The notes beneath the pieces are model-generated. The model ran no database searches. It was not told the DNA's origin and saw nothing but the letters and a program-made list of their open reading frames with translations. A DNA stretch of 64,000 bases, taken from contig NZ_JAIWNB010000001.1 of assembly GCF_020215705.1 (NCBI RefSeq), positions 1,116,001 to 1,180,000 of the forward strand, written 5' to 3'. A program made the translations under genes and the position numbers. This document shows positions 50,941 through 60,308 of this stretch, piece by piece; position 1 is the first letter of the stretch, and each line of letters opens with the position of its first letter. The DNA comes from Nonomuraea aurantiaca (GTDB lineage: Bacteria; Actinomycetota; Actinomycetes; Streptosporangiales; Streptosporangiaceae).

Positions 50941-51660
50941 ATGGCCCCCATCTTCCCCGCCCTCCAGTCCAAGGCTGCCCTCCAGGCGCTCGGGGAGGCC
51001 GCCAGGTCGGCGCCCGCTCTATGGACGGGCGTGGCCGTCGCCGTCACAGCGGTGGCGAACCTGCCCGGAATGGGCGACGCCAAGGCCAACTGGGGGGCGC
51101 TGGCCAAGGCTCTCGAAGTCGAATACCCCGGCATGCTGGGCAACGCGGTCTTCCTGTCCCGCGCCGACTGGGTGGCCGACGACCGGGAAGCGTTCCTGAA
51201 CGCGTGCACGCTCTTCGGCGGTGACCTGCAAAAGCTCAGCGGGCTCTGCTACAACCTGGAGGGCCAGGTCGACCAGGTACGCGATGCCTACAACCGCTAC
51301 TGGATGGACATCGCCGCGATCGCCGTCACCGTGGTGGGCTATGTGGTGGCCTGCGGCCTCATGAGGCTCACGCCCTATACGAGGGCCTACGCGGAGGTCC
51401 TGCTCAACCGTCTCGTCGCCCTCACGAACTTCGTCATCGCGAAGAACACGAAGATCTTCGCGGTCTTCCTCGCCGTGGCGGGCGCCACCCTGGCCACCAG
51501 CAGCCAGTCCTTGGGGCAGTTGTTCAACCTCAAGCCGACCGGGAGTGTGGAGATCGACTTCCATCGGGCCAGGATCTCGACGCGGCCGCCCTCGACGTAC
51601 GTGGCTCCCAAGCGCGAGATTCCGGAGCCCTACCAGAAGCCCAAGCCGCCGACCTCCTGA
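50941..51660 (+). CDS. ESX-like protein with central membrane helices
   Basis: A 239-residue protein. The N-terminal 100 residues are WXG100/LXG-like helices (ANWGALAKALEVEYPGML, RADWVADDREAFLNACTLFGGDLQKL). Two hydrophobic helices follow (IAAIAVTVVGYVVACGLM and IFAVFLAVAGATLATSS). The Pro-rich C-terminus ends in IPEPYQKPKPP. It may be a membrane-acting effector, or a partner of the 99-residue protein 21 bp upstream. No recognised toxin domain and no immunity gene visible. Confidence 0.6.
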   Translation: MAPIFPALQSKAALQALGEAARSAPALWTGVAVAVTAVANLPGMGDAKANWGALAKALEVEYPGMLGNAVFLSRADWVADDREAFLNACTLFGGDLQKLSGLCYNLEGQVDQVRDAYNRYWMDIAAIAVTVVGYVVACGLMRLTPYTRAYAEVLLNRLVALTNFVIAKNTKIFAVFLAVAGATLATSSQSLGQLFNLKPTGSVEIDFHRARISTRPPSTYVAPKREIPEPYQKPKPPTS

Positions 51661-51697
51661 CGCGGCGGCCGACCGCCCGGGCAGCCCGTGAAACGCG

Positions 51698-52666
51698 TTA
51701 CATGCGCACGTCGCGCGGGCGGTAAGGCTCCGCGAGGGAGGCCAGGTCCTTGTCCGAAAGCGACACGGACACCGCGGCGAGGGCGTCGTCCACGTGGCCG
51801 GGCTTGGTGGCGCCCACGATGGGGGCGATGACGGCCGGCTGCTGGAGCACCCAAGCCAGGGCGATCTGGGCGGCCGGCAGCTCGAGCTCGCGCGCCAGCT
51901 CCGCCAGCCGGTCAAGGATGAGCCGGTCGTTCTCAGGGTCGTAGAGGGCGTCGATGCGCGCGTCGGAACCGGCCCTGGTCGTCGACTGGGACGCGCCCGC
52001 GCGGGCCAGCACGCCGCGCGCCAGCGGGCTCCACGGGATCACGCCCACGCCCTGGTCCGCGCAGAGCGGGAGCATCTCCCGCTCCTCCTCGCGGTAGAGC
52101 AGGTTGTAGTGGTTCTGCATGGACACGAACCTGGTCCACCCGTTCTCCTGCGCCACGTGCTGCGCCTTGGCGAACTGCCACGCCCACATCGTCGAGGCGC
52201 CGATGTAGCGGACCTTGCCCGCCTTGACCACGTCGTGCAGCGCCTCCATGGTCTCCTCGATGGGCGTCTCGTCGTCCCACCGGTGGATCTGGTAGAGGTC
52301 CACGTAGTCGGTGCCCAGCCGGCGCAGCGAGGCGTCGATCGCGTCGAAGATGTGCTTGCGTGACAGGCCCCGGTCGTTGACCCCCTTGCCCATCGGGAAA
52401 TAGACCTTGGTGGCCAGTACGTAGTCCTCGCGCCTGGGGAAGATCTTGCGCAGCAGGTTTCCGGTCACGACCTCGCTCTCGCCGGCGCTGTAAACGTCGG
52501 CTGTGTCGAAGAACGTCACCCCACCGTCGGCGGCCCGGCGGACGAGCGGTTCGGCCTGGTCCTCGGGCAGCGCCCACTCCTGCCTGGCCGGATCTCCGAA
52601 GCTCATCATGCCGAGGCAGATGCGCGAGACCCGCAGGCCGGTGTCACCAAGTCGTCTGTAATCCAT
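51698..52666 (-). CDS. Aldo/keto reductase (YajO/Tas-like)
   Basis: A 322-residue aldo/keto reductase. Tetrad residues are D54, Y59, K87 and H128 (TFFDTADVYSAGESE, LATKVYF, LYQIHRWDDET). The N-terminus MDYRRLGDTGLRVSRICLGMMSFG and a 'large loop' region are typical of the YajO/PhsA-like group. Substrate unknown. It is transcribed leftward, and a gap of about 160 bp separates it from the lanthipeptide kinase gene. Confidence 0.93.
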   Translation of the reverse strand: MDYRRLGDTGLRVSRICLGMMSFGDPARQEWALPEDQAEPLVRRAADGGVTFFDTADVYSAGESEVVTGNLLRKIFPRREDYVLATKVYFPMGKGVNDRGLSRKHIFDAIDASLRRLGTDYVDLYQIHRWDDETPIEETMEALHDVVKAGKVRYIGASTMWAWQFAKAQHVAQENGWTRFVSMQNHYNLLYREEEREMLPLCADQGVGVIPWSPLARGVLARAGASQSTTRAGSDARIDALYDPENDRLILDRLAELARELELPAAQIALAWVLQQPAVIAPIVGATKPGHVDDALAAVSVSLSDKDLASLAEPYRPRDVRM

Positions 52667-52829
52667 AGCCGCAACCCTATGACGACGTCACCCGGCCTAA
52701 GTCAGGCGGGTGCGGGCAGAAAGTTCTGCTCGAAGCCGACATTGCGCTTTACAGAAGGCGGTACATCGGGTCGATTGGAGAGGGACAACGGACGGTTCGG
52801 TGCTCGTGACGCAGCGCAACGGGGGACAA

Positions 52830-54005
52830 GTGAATGGATTAGGAAGCGAGCCGGCTCCTCGGCTGCGTCTTCTCGGCGACCTTCCCTCGTCTCCCCTGGA
52901 CATGGCCTGGCTGACCTTGATGGCGGGGCTCCTCACTGTGACGGTTCCGGTGCAGGCAGAGCTCGCCGGTTCGGGATTCTCGCCGGCGGCCTCGGTGACC
53001 TTGCTCCTCCTGCTGGCCGTCCACGCCCGGTTCGTGCTGGGGGGCCTGGCCGGCAGGGCCGGGGGGTGGTGGCTGGTCGGCGTGCAGGCCTGGCTGACGT
53101 ACGTGCCGCTGGCCGTGTTCGGGGCGGCGTGGACGCCGATGTGCGGGCTGCTGGCCGGTGCGCTGCTGCTGGTGGCCGGGCGCATCAGCTCGGCCACGCT
53201 GGTGGCGCTGGCCGTGTGCTGCGGACCGGTCCTGCTCGCGGCTCCCCACGACGGGCTCGCGGACCGGGGGTGGGCGCTGGCCGCGCCGGTGCTCGGCCTG
53301 ATGGAGTACGCCCTGGTGAGCCTGGCCGCGCGGGCGCAATGGCTGGCCTCCGCCAGGACCGACGCCATCCGTACGAGCGTGGCGCTCGAACGCCGCCGCT
53401 TCAGCAGGGACCTGCACGACCTGGTGGGCCACCGGCTCACCGCCCTGGTCCTGAAGACGCAGCTCATCGATCGGCTGGTGGACGAGGAGAACGAGAAGGC
53501 GAAGCTGGAGGTCGGCGAGACCCTCGAACTGCTGCGCACCCTGGCGGGAGACGTACGGGCCGTCGCCCACGGCGGGCGGCGTTCCTCGCTGGAAGTGGAG
53601 ATGAGCTCGGCCCGCGCCCTGCTGGAATCGGTGGGCGTGCGGTGCCAGATCCGGGTGGCGTGTCCCGACCTGCCCGGGGACGTCGCCGACGCGCTCACGC
53701 ACGCCCTGCGCGAAGGCGTGACCAACGTGCTGCGCCACGCGGAGGCGCGGCAGTGCGACATCCAACTGCTCGATCGCGGCGAACTGGTCCGGCTGTCGAT
53801 CAAGAACGACGGCGTCCGCCCGGTACGCAGGACGGGAGAGTCGGGTCAAGGGCTGATGAACCTGACCGAGCGGATGGCCGATGTGGGCGGCTGGCTGGAG
53901 ATCACCGCGGTCCGTAGCGGGCAATTCACCTTCTCGGTTTATGTGCCTCAGATAAACAAACGTGTGAAATTCACAAATGCCTATGAGGTAAGCACACATC
54001 GGTAA
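52830..54005 (+). CDS. Sensor histidine kinase (NarL-partner type) of the lanthipeptide locus
   Basis: A 391-residue kinase. About six helices (residues 25-168) form a membrane sensor. The HisKA_3 box is RRRFSRDLHDLVGHRLTALVLK with H196, and the ATPase end has SGQGLMNLTERMADVGGWLEI. The GTG at 52830 follows GGGGGA, so it is preferred to upstream in-frame starts. The likely partner is the NarL-type regulator at 62327, on the other flank of the locus. The AT-rich last codons hold operator-like repeats upstream of the synthetase. Confidence 0.88.
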   Translation: MNGLGSEPAPRLRLLGDLPSSPLDMAWLTLMAGLLTVTVPVQAELAGSGFSPAASVTLLLLLAVHARFVLGGLAGRAGGWWLVGVQAWLTYVPLAVFGAAWTPMCGLLAGALLLVAGRISSATLVALAVCCGPVLLAAPHDGLADRGWALAAPVLGLMEYALVSLAARAQWLASARTDAIRTSVALERRRFSRDLHDLVGHRLTALVLKTQLIDRLVDEENEKAKLEVGETLELLRTLAGDVRAVAHGGRRSSLEVEMSSARALLESVGVRCQIRVACPDLPGDVADALTHALREGVTNVLRHAEARQCDIQLLDRGELVRLSIKNDGVRPVRRTGESGQGLMNLTERMADVGGWLEITAVRSGQFTFSVYVPQINKRVKFTNAYEVSTHR

Positions 54006-54051
54006 TGTCGTGTGTTACTAGACGCCTTGCCCGTGCGTTGCCATTCTCTTA
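53963..54051 (+). promoter_or_regulatory. Putative promoter/operator region of the lanKC operon
   Basis: An AT-richer tract beginning in the kinase 3' end. TGTGA-AAT-TCACA (53963-53975) is a 13-bp palindrome, and ACACA...TGTGT repeats flank 53993-54014. It lies 27-115 bp before the LanKC ATG, where a RamR-like activator could bind. No firm -35/-10 pair could be assigned. Confidence 0.35.
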
Positions 54052-54078
54052 ATGACAACGCACGGGAGGTCGCACCGG

Positions 54079-56640
54079 ATGGACCAGTATGAGCTGTACT
54101 GCCTCGCGGACGGTCGTTTCTACGACACCCTCGAGCACAGCACCGCCGAGGACGCCGACTTTCCTATCGCGCACCGGCCGGTCCCCGAAGGATGGTTGCA
54201 CGAGGCGACGGAGACCTGGTGCTACTACGCGCCGGGCGGCGTGGCGCCCCTGCCTTCCCAGGGCTGGAAGATCCATGTTTCGGCCCGTGTCGACGACGCC
54301 GAACGGGCCTTGGCGGCCGTCTGGGACTATTGCCTGCCCCGCGGGATCGCGTTCAAGTTCCTGCGCGGCCTCCCGGTCCTGGTCATGCTCAATTCCAAGG
54401 CCGCGTCCAGGGCGTCGAGCGGCAAACTGGTCACCATTTATCCCAGGGACGAGGCCCAGCTCGAACTCGTTCTCAAAGAGCTGCACGAACTCCTGCGCGA
54501 CGTGCGCGGGCCGTACATCCTGAGCGACCTGCGCTACGGCGAGGGACCGCTGTTCGTCCGCTACGGCGGCTTCGCCGAGCGGCACTGCCTGTCCGGCGGC
54601 GAGCGGGTGCTGGCCGTCGAGGACGGCGGCGGACAGCTCGTGCCCGACGTGCGGGGCGCCACGTTCTCGGTGCCACCCTGGACGACGCTGCCCGAGTTCC
54701 TCGAGCCCCATCTCGCCGCGCGCAACGCCGTGACCACGACCGGCCTGCCGTACGAGATCGAGAACGTGCTGCACTTCTCCAACGGCGGCGGCGTCTATCT
54801 CGCCCGTGACCAGCGAACGGGCGACCGGGTCGTGCTGAAGGAGGCCAGGCCGTACGCCGGGCTCGACAACGCGGGACGGGACGCGGTGGCGCGGCTGACG
54901 CACGAGCGCGACATACTGGCCCGCCTGGCCGGGCTGTCCGCGGCGCCGCAGCTGCTCGGCTACTTCACCCTCGGTGAGCATCACTTCCTGGTGCAGGAGT
55001 TCGTCGACGGGAACACGCTGCAACGCCGCCTGGTGCACAGGTACCCGCTGACCCGCGCGACGTGCACGCCGGACGACCTCGCCGGCTACACCGATTGGGC
55101 CCTCGACACCCTGGACCGGGTGGACCGGGCGCTGGCGTCGCTGCACGAGCGCGGCGTGGTCTTCGGCGACCTGCATCCCGACAACATCCTGCTCACCGAG
55201 AGCGGCCGGGTCGTGCTCATCGACTACGAGGTCGCCACGCTCGCCGAGGACGGCGGCCGCGCCGCGCTGGCCCATCCCGCGTACGCGGCACCGGCCGACC
55301 GGCGGGGCACCGAGGTCGACAGGTACGCGATGGCCTGCCTGCGGCTCGGGCTGTTCGCCCCGCAGTGCACCATCATGCTGCCGTTGCACCGGGCCAAGGT
55401 CGCGCACCTCGGCGAGATCGTGTCGGACATCTTCACCCGCGAGATCGCGACGGCCGTGTCCACGATCGCGGGCGACGACCGTGACGAGGGCGAGATGCGC
55501 GCCCTGCCGATGCCCGGGAGCGCCACCTGGCCCGAGCTGCGCGCCGCGATGTGCCGGGCCATCACGACGTCCGCGACGCCCGGACGCGACGACCGGCTCT
55601 TCCCCGGCGACGTGGCCCAGTTCCAGCCGGGCGGCGGCCTGAACCTCGCCTACGGCGCCGCCGGCGTCCTGTACGCCCTGGCTTCGACCGGGGCCGGCCG
55701 CTTCCCCGAGTATGAGAGCTGGCTGCTCGCGCGGGCCAAGCGCCCGGCGCCGGGCTCCGGCCTCGGCTTCTACGACGGCCTGCATGGCATCGCCTACACC
55801 CTTGACCTGCTCGGCCATCGGCAGGACGCGCTCGACGTGGTCGAGATCAGCCTGCGCGAGAAGTGGGACGGCCTGGAATCGGCCCTCTTCTCCGGCCTGT
55901 CCGGCATCGGGCTGAACCTCTTCCACCTGGGCGAGCCCGAGCTGGAGCGCAGCGCGCTGCGGGCCGTCGACATCTGCGCGGACCGGCTCGGCGGCGCCGA
56001 CGACGTCCCGGAGCTCAGCGGCGGCACGAATCCGCGGGCCGGGCTCATGTACGGCTCCTGCGGACCCGCCCTGCTGTTCCTGCACGCCTACGAGCGCACC
56101 GGTGACACGGCGCTGCTCGACCTGGCCGCCGTCGCGCTCCGGCAGGACCTGCGCCGCTGCCGCGCGGCCGAGGACGGCTCACTCCAGGTGAACCAGGGCT
56201 GGCGGCTGCTGCCGTACCTGGACGAGGGGTCCGTCGGGATCGGCCTGGTACTCGCCCGCTACCTGGCGCACCGGGAGGACGAGAGGTTCGCCACCGCGCT
56301 GCGTGATCTTCGGCTGGTCGCGCGTTCGGGGTTCTTCGTCCAGCCGGGGCTGTTCACCGGGCGCGCGGGCATCGTGGCCGCACTCGGCTGCGGGCTCGAC
56401 TTTGACGGCGCGTCTGAGGCCCAGGTCAAGGGCTTGCGCTGGCACGCGTTGCCGTACGGCGGAGGACTGGCCTTCCCCGGTGACCAGTTGCTGCGCCTCT
56501 CCATGGATTTCGCGACCGGAACGGCAGGCGTCCTGTTCGCCCTCGGCACAGTGATGGGCGAACAGCCGGGACGCCTGCCCTTCCTCGAGGCCGCCGCCGA
56601 CCGGCGGCCTGTCTCCAACCAGTCCCAGAAGGAGGTGTAA
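54079..56640 (+). CDS. lanKC: Class III lanthipeptide synthetase (LanKC, RamC-like)
   Basis: An 853-residue three-domain enzyme that phosphorylates Ser/Thr of a precursor, eliminates phosphate and cyclises with Cys. The N-terminal lyase-like region (about 1-215) precedes a kinase domain with RVVLKEARPYAG (lysine near 255) and catalytic GDLHPDNILL (363-372) plus LIDYEVA. The cyclase-like C-terminal domain (about 515-853) has the GxxG helix-barrel repeats (LAYGAAGVLYALA, GFYDGLHGIAYTLDLLG, GLSGIGLNLFHLG) but not the zinc-ligand set of LanC. That is the hallmark of class III. The ATG at 54079 has GGGAGG upstream. Confidence 0.95.
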   Translation: MDQYELYCLADGRFYDTLEHSTAEDADFPIAHRPVPEGWLHEATETWCYYAPGGVAPLPSQGWKIHVSARVDDAERALAAVWDYCLPRGIAFKFLRGLPVLVMLNSKAASRASSGKLVTIYPRDEAQLELVLKELHELLRDVRGPYILSDLRYGEGPLFVRYGGFAERHCLSGGERVLAVEDGGGQLVPDVRGATFSVPPWTTLPEFLEPHLAARNAVTTTGLPYEIENVLHFSNGGGVYLARDQRTGDRVVLKEARPYAGLDNAGRDAVARLTHERDILARLAGLSAAPQLLGYFTLGEHHFLVQEFVDGNTLQRRLVHRYPLTRATCTPDDLAGYTDWALDTLDRVDRALASLHERGVVFGDLHPDNILLTESGRVVLIDYEVATLAEDGGRAALAHPAYAAPADRRGTEVDRYAMACLRLGLFAPQCTIMLPLHRAKVAHLGEIVSDIFTREIATAVSTIAGDDRDEGEMRALPMPGSATWPELRAAMCRAITTSATPGRDDRLFPGDVAQFQPGGGLNLAYGAAGVLYALASTGAGRFPEYESWLLARAKRPAPGSGLGFYDGLHGIAYTLDLLGHRQDALDVVEISLREKWDGLESALFSGLSGIGLNLFHLGEPELERSALRAVDICADRLGGADDVPELSGGTNPRAGLMYGSCGPALLFLHAYERTGDTALLDLAAVALRQDLRRCRAAEDGSLQVNQGWRLLPYLDEGSVGIGLVLARYLAHREDERFATALRDLRLVARSGFFVQPGLFTGRAGIVAALGCGLDFDGASEAQVKGLRWHALPYGGGLAFPGDQLLRLSMDFATGTAGVLFALGTVMGEQPGRLPFLEAAADRRPVSNQSQKEV

Positions 56641-56643
56641 ACC

Positions 56644-56775
56644 ATGGTACTTCTCGACCTGCAGGGTCTCGAGACCCCGGCCGGCAGCGATGTCGCCAGT
56701 GGCGGCAGCACTCTGACCGCTCTGACGTGTCACTCAGGCCACCCGAGCAACCTCAGTGTCGCACTTTGTCACTGA
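56644..56775 (+). CDS. lanA: SapB-like class III lanthipeptide precursor (LanA)
   Basis: A 43-residue precursor, short enough to be missed by default gene calling. The leader has LLDLQGLE at residues 3-10, the helix that class III synthetases recognise, then ETP at 10-12. The core carries two Ser-x2-Ser/Thr-x3-Cys motifs: S22, T25, C29 and S35, S38, C42, the same spacing as in SapB. A perfect AAGGAGGTG (56629-56637) at the end of lanKC gives strong translation, 6-8 nt before the ATG. Predicted product: a two-ring lanthionine or labionin peptide, possibly surface-active like SapB. Confidence 0.92.
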   Translation: MVLLDLQGLETPAGSDVASGGSTLTALTCHSGHPSNLSVALCH

Positions 56776-56786
56776 CACATTTAGCG

Positions 56787-56823
56787 CCGATCCCCGCGCT
56801 GCTCATGGCGGCGCGGGGATTGG
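56787..56823 (+). terminator. Attenuator-like hairpin between precursor and transporter genes
   Basis: ATCCCCGCGC (56790-56799) and GCGCGGGGAT (56811-56820) form a 10-bp stem, extendable to 13 bp with one G-U pair, with an 11-nt loop. It is followed by TGGTCTCTTG, a weak U-rich tail. It lies 12 bp after the precursor stop. A leaky stop here would give more precursor than transporter message. Confidence 0.65.
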
Positions 56824-56865
56824 TCTCTTGATGTCTGTCCATTGCGCCCTATGAAGGAGACGGTC

Positions 56866-58605
56866 GTGCGGGCCGGAGACCGGCTGGTGATGGACGCGGT
56901 ACGGCGAAGCGGCCCATGGCCCGCCGTCCTCGCGGTCGCGGCGATCGGGGGCGCGGCCGCCGAGCTGGCATTGCCCTACGTGGTCGGCCGCACCGTCGAC
57001 GGCTTCGTCTCCGCCCGGCCCGGGACCGCGTCCTGGCTGGCGGCCTGCGCGGTGATCGTGGCCGGGATCATGCTCTGCGAGAGCGCCGGGGTCTGGGCAC
57101 GCGGCGCGAGCAGCGCGTACGCGGCCGCCCGGCTGCGCCTGTCGGTGCTGCGGCACGTCCTGGGCGTCGGCCCCGCCGCGACCCGCCGTTTCCCCGAAGG
57201 CGAGCTGGTCACCCGCGCCGGCCTGAACGCCGAGGAGGCCGGCCGGGCGCCCGAAGCCGTGACCGGCGCGCTGGCGCTGCTCGTCCCCACGCTCGGCGCG
57301 CTGGCGGCGCTCACGCTCATCGACCCCGTGCTGACCGCGACGCTGGTCGCCGGGATCGCGCTCATCCTGTTCGTCCTGCGGGCCTTCCTCCGGGCCACGA
57401 CCACGATCGCGGGCGGCTACCAGGAGGTTCAGGGCGAGATCGCCGTCCGGCTGGTGGACGCGCTCGGCGGGGCCCGGACGATCGCCGCCGCCGGAACCGC
57501 CGACCGCGAGACGCGCCGGGTCCTGGCGCCCATGGACCGGCTGCGGGCCCACGGCATGGAGCTGTGGCGGGCGAACGCCTCGGCCGGCGTCCAGGCGGGC
57601 CTCATCGTGCCGCTGGTGGAGGTGGCCGTACTCGCCGTGGGCGGGCTCCGGCTGGCCGCCGGCGAGCTCACGATCGGCGAACTGTACGCGGCGGCCAGGT
57701 ACGCGGTACTGGGCGCGGCACTGAGCACTTCGCTCGGCTACATCGGCGGCCTGGCCAGGGCACGCGCGGCGGCCGAGCGCGTCGCCGAGATCCTCGGCCT
57801 CCCCACCACCCGCTACGGCACCCGCCTCCTCCCGGCCACCCACCCGCCGGCCGGCACCTCCGCGGCACCCGCCGGGCGCGGCACCGTGGACTTCCGTGGG
57901 GTCACGATGCCCGGTCTGGCGGTGGACGAGCTGGTGATCCCCGCTGGGTCGGTCACGGCCGTGGTGGGGCGGTCGGGATCCGGCAAGTCACTGCTCGCCG
58001 CCCTGGCGGCCCGGCTGGCGGACCCCGCAGGGGGAACGGTGCTGCTCGACGGCGTGCCGCTGCCGGAGCTTGACCGCGCCGAGCTGAGACGGGCCATCGG
58101 GTACGCCTTCGAACGGCCGGTCCTGGTCGGCGACACCGTCGGCGCGGCCATCGGGCTCGGTGCGGATGGCCAAGGAGTCGTAGCGGCGGCGGCGACGGCG
58201 GCGTGCGCCGACGGGTTCATCCGCCGCCTGCCCGGCGGGTACGCGACCCCCATGGCCGACACCCCGCTCTCCGGCGGCGAACGGCAGCGGATCGGCCTGG
58301 CCAGGGCGTTCGCGCAAGGAGAGCGCCTGCTGGTGCTCGACGACGCCACCTCCAGCCTCGACACCGTCACCGAACGCCAGGTCGGCACCGCCCTCACCGC
58401 AGACCCCCGGGGGCGTACCCGGCTCATCGTGGCCCACCGGCTCACCACGGCGTCCCGCGCCGACCGGGTCGTCTGGCTGGAGGACGGCAGGGTGCTGGGC
58501 CACGCACCGCACCACGAACTGTGGGCGGACCCACGCTACCGAGCCGTCTTCCAGGGCCCCCAGGAACTCGGCGGGTCCGACGGACGCGGGGGAGACCTCT
58601 CATGA
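56866..58605 (+). CDS. ABC transporter half-protein (RamA-like) of the lanthipeptide locus
   Basis: A 579-residue ABC exporter half with a six-helix N-terminal part (about 18-320) and a C-terminal ATPase: Walker A GRSGSGKS (about 368), signature LSGGERQRIGLARA and Walker B RLLVLDDATSSLD. The GTG at 56866 follows AAGGAG with 6 nt spacing; upstream in-frame codons lack this. It presumably forms a heterodimer with the next protein to export the modified peptide. The stop overlaps the next ATG. Confidence 0.9.
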   Translation: MRAGDRLVMDAVRRSGPWPAVLAVAAIGGAAAELALPYVVGRTVDGFVSARPGTASWLAACAVIVAGIMLCESAGVWARGASSAYAAARLRLSVLRHVLGVGPAATRRFPEGELVTRAGLNAEEAGRAPEAVTGALALLVPTLGALAALTLIDPVLTATLVAGIALILFVLRAFLRATTTIAGGYQEVQGEIAVRLVDALGGARTIAAAGTADRETRRVLAPMDRLRAHGMELWRANASAGVQAGLIVPLVEVAVLAVGGLRLAAGELTIGELYAAARYAVLGAALSTSLGYIGGLARARAAAERVAEILGLPTTRYGTRLLPATHPPAGTSAAPAGRGTVDFRGVTMPGLAVDELVIPAGSVTAVVGRSGSGKSLLAALAARLADPAGGTVLLDGVPLPELDRAELRRAIGYAFERPVLVGDTVGAAIGLGADGQGVVAAAATAACADGFIRRLPGGYATPMADTPLSGGERQRIGLARAFAQGERLLVLDDATSSLDTVTERQVGTALTADPRGRTRLIVAHRLTTASRADRVVWLEDGRVLGHAPHHELWADPRYRAVFQGPQELGGSDGRGGDLS

Positions 58606-60308
58606 AGTCGCTGCTCTGGCAGGCGTTGCGGCGGCGGCCGTACGCGTTGCTGCGTCTCTGTCTGTGGTCGGTGCTGGAGGCGGCGCCCGCGTTCCTCATC
58701 GGGCACGCCGTCGCGCGCGCCATCGAGGACGGCTTCGCGGTGGGCCGCCCGGCCCTGGGGCTGGTCTGGCTGGCGGCGCTCGGCTGTGCGTGGCTGGTCG
58801 CCGCCGTCGCCGCCCGCCAGATCATTCTCGCCGTGGCGGCGGTCGCCGAGCCGTTCCGGGACGACCTGCTCGCTCACGTGGTCGGCGGAGCCATGCGCCG
58901 GGCCGCCCAGTCGGTGACCGCCCGCCCGGACACCGCCGCCGTCACCAGGGCCGGTCTCCAGGTGGAGCTGGCCAGGGACGCCTTCGCGGCGGTGGTCACC
59001 ACCGTGCGCGGGTTCGCGTTCACCGTGGTGAGCGTGGTGCTGGGGCTGCTCACGCTGGCTCCGCAGGCGGCGGTGCTGGTGCTGCCGCCGTTCGTGGCCG
59101 GGCTGGGGCTGTTCCTGGTGTCCCTGCCGGCTCTGGCGCGGCGGCAGCGGGCGTTCCTGATGGCCGACGAACTGCTCGCCGAGTCGATGACCGGCATGGC
59201 CGGGGGCCTGCGCGACATCGTGGCCTGCGGGGCGGAGGACCGCGTGGGCGCGGCGCTGGCCGACCGGGTCGAGGCGCAGGCGTCGGCGGCGCGCGCTCTG
59301 GCCCGCGTGACCGCCGCGCGCACGATCGCGCTCGCCGTCGGCGCCTGGCTGCCCGTGGTGCTCCTCCTGACCGGTACCCCCTGGCTGCTCGGCGGCGGCA
59401 TGGGCGCGGGGGTCGTCGTGGGCGCCCTGGCCTACGTCACCCAGTCGCTGGCCCCCGCCCTGAACGGCCTCGTCCACGGCCTCGGCGTCAGCGGCGTCAG
59501 CCTGGTGGCCACCCTCCGCCGCATCGCCACCTCCGGCCCCCCGGCCCCGCTCCAGACCTCGGCCCCGCTAGAGGCTCCCGAGGCTCTGGTGGCAGGGCCG
59601 GGGCGGGCAGGCGCGGGCGGCGTGCGGTTGAGGGGGGTCACGTTCGCGTACGGGCCGCACTCCGAGGCGGTGATCGACGGGCTCGATCTCGACATCCCCG
59701 AGGGCGACCACCTAGCGGTCGTCGGCCCGAGCGGTGCCGGCAAGTCCACCCTGGCGGCCCTGGTCAGCGGTCTTCTCCAGCCGGACAGCGGCGACGTCCG
59801 GATCGGCGGGGTGCCCGCCGCCGACGTGCCTCCCGCCGCGCGGGTGCTGATCCCCCAGGAGGCGTACGTCTTCCGCGGCTCGCTGCACGAGAACCTCACG
59901 TACCTGAGCGACGCACCACCCCACCAGGTGGAGGCCGCCGTCACCGCGCTCGGCGCCACCGGCCTGCTGGCGGGCCCTCCGGAGCTCGACCCCGGCTCCC
60001 TGTCCGCCGGGCAGCGTCAGATGATCGCCCTCGTACGCGCCTACCTGGCCTCGGCTCGCCTGGTCATCCTGGACGAGGCCACCTGCCATCTCGACCCCGC
60101 GGCAGAGGCACGGGTGGAGGCCGCGTTCGCCGAGCGCGGTGGCACGCTGATCGTCGTCGCCCACCGCCTCACCTCGGCCACGCGCGCCCGCCGCATCCTG
60201 CTCATGGACGCCGGTCAGGCCGTGGCCGGCACGCATGACGAGCTGGTGCGCATCTCACCCACATACGCTGACCTGGCCGGTCACTGGCAACCGGAGCCCG
60301 TGTCATGA
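58602..60308 (+). CDS. ABC transporter half-protein (RamB-like) of the lanthipeptide locus
   Basis: A 568-residue ABC exporter half. Six helices span about 10-300; the ATPase has Walker A GPSGAGKST (about 376), signature LSAGQRQMIALVRA and Walker B RLVILDEATCHLD. The signature LSAGQ differs from the usual LSGGQ, and paired RamA/RamB halves often show such asymmetry. It overlaps the upstream gene (ATGA) and the peptidase gene, so all three are coupled. Confidence 0.9.
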   Translation: MKSLLWQALRRRPYALLRLCLWSVLEAAPAFLIGHAVARAIEDGFAVGRPALGLVWLAALGCAWLVAAVAARQIILAVAAVAEPFRDDLLAHVVGGAMRRAAQSVTARPDTAAVTRAGLQVELARDAFAAVVTTVRGFAFTVVSVVLGLLTLAPQAAVLVLPPFVAGLGLFLVSLPALARRQRAFLMADELLAESMTGMAGGLRDIVACGAEDRVGAALADRVEAQASAARALARVTAARTIALAVGAWLPVVLLLTGTPWLLGGGMGAGVVVGALAYVTQSLAPALNGLVHGLGVSGVSLVATLRRIATSGPPAPLQTSAPLEAPEALVAGPGRAGAGGVRLRGVTFAYGPHSEAVIDGLDLDIPEGDHLAVVGPSGAGKSTLAALVSGLLQPDSGDVRIGGVPAADVPPAARVLIPQEAYVFRGSLHENLTYLSDAPPHQVEAAVTALGATGLLAGPPELDPGSLSAGQRQMIALVRAYLASARLVILDEATCHLDPAAEARVEAAFAERGGTLIVVAHRLTSATRARRILLMDAGQAVAGTHDELVRISPTYADLAGHWQPEPVS

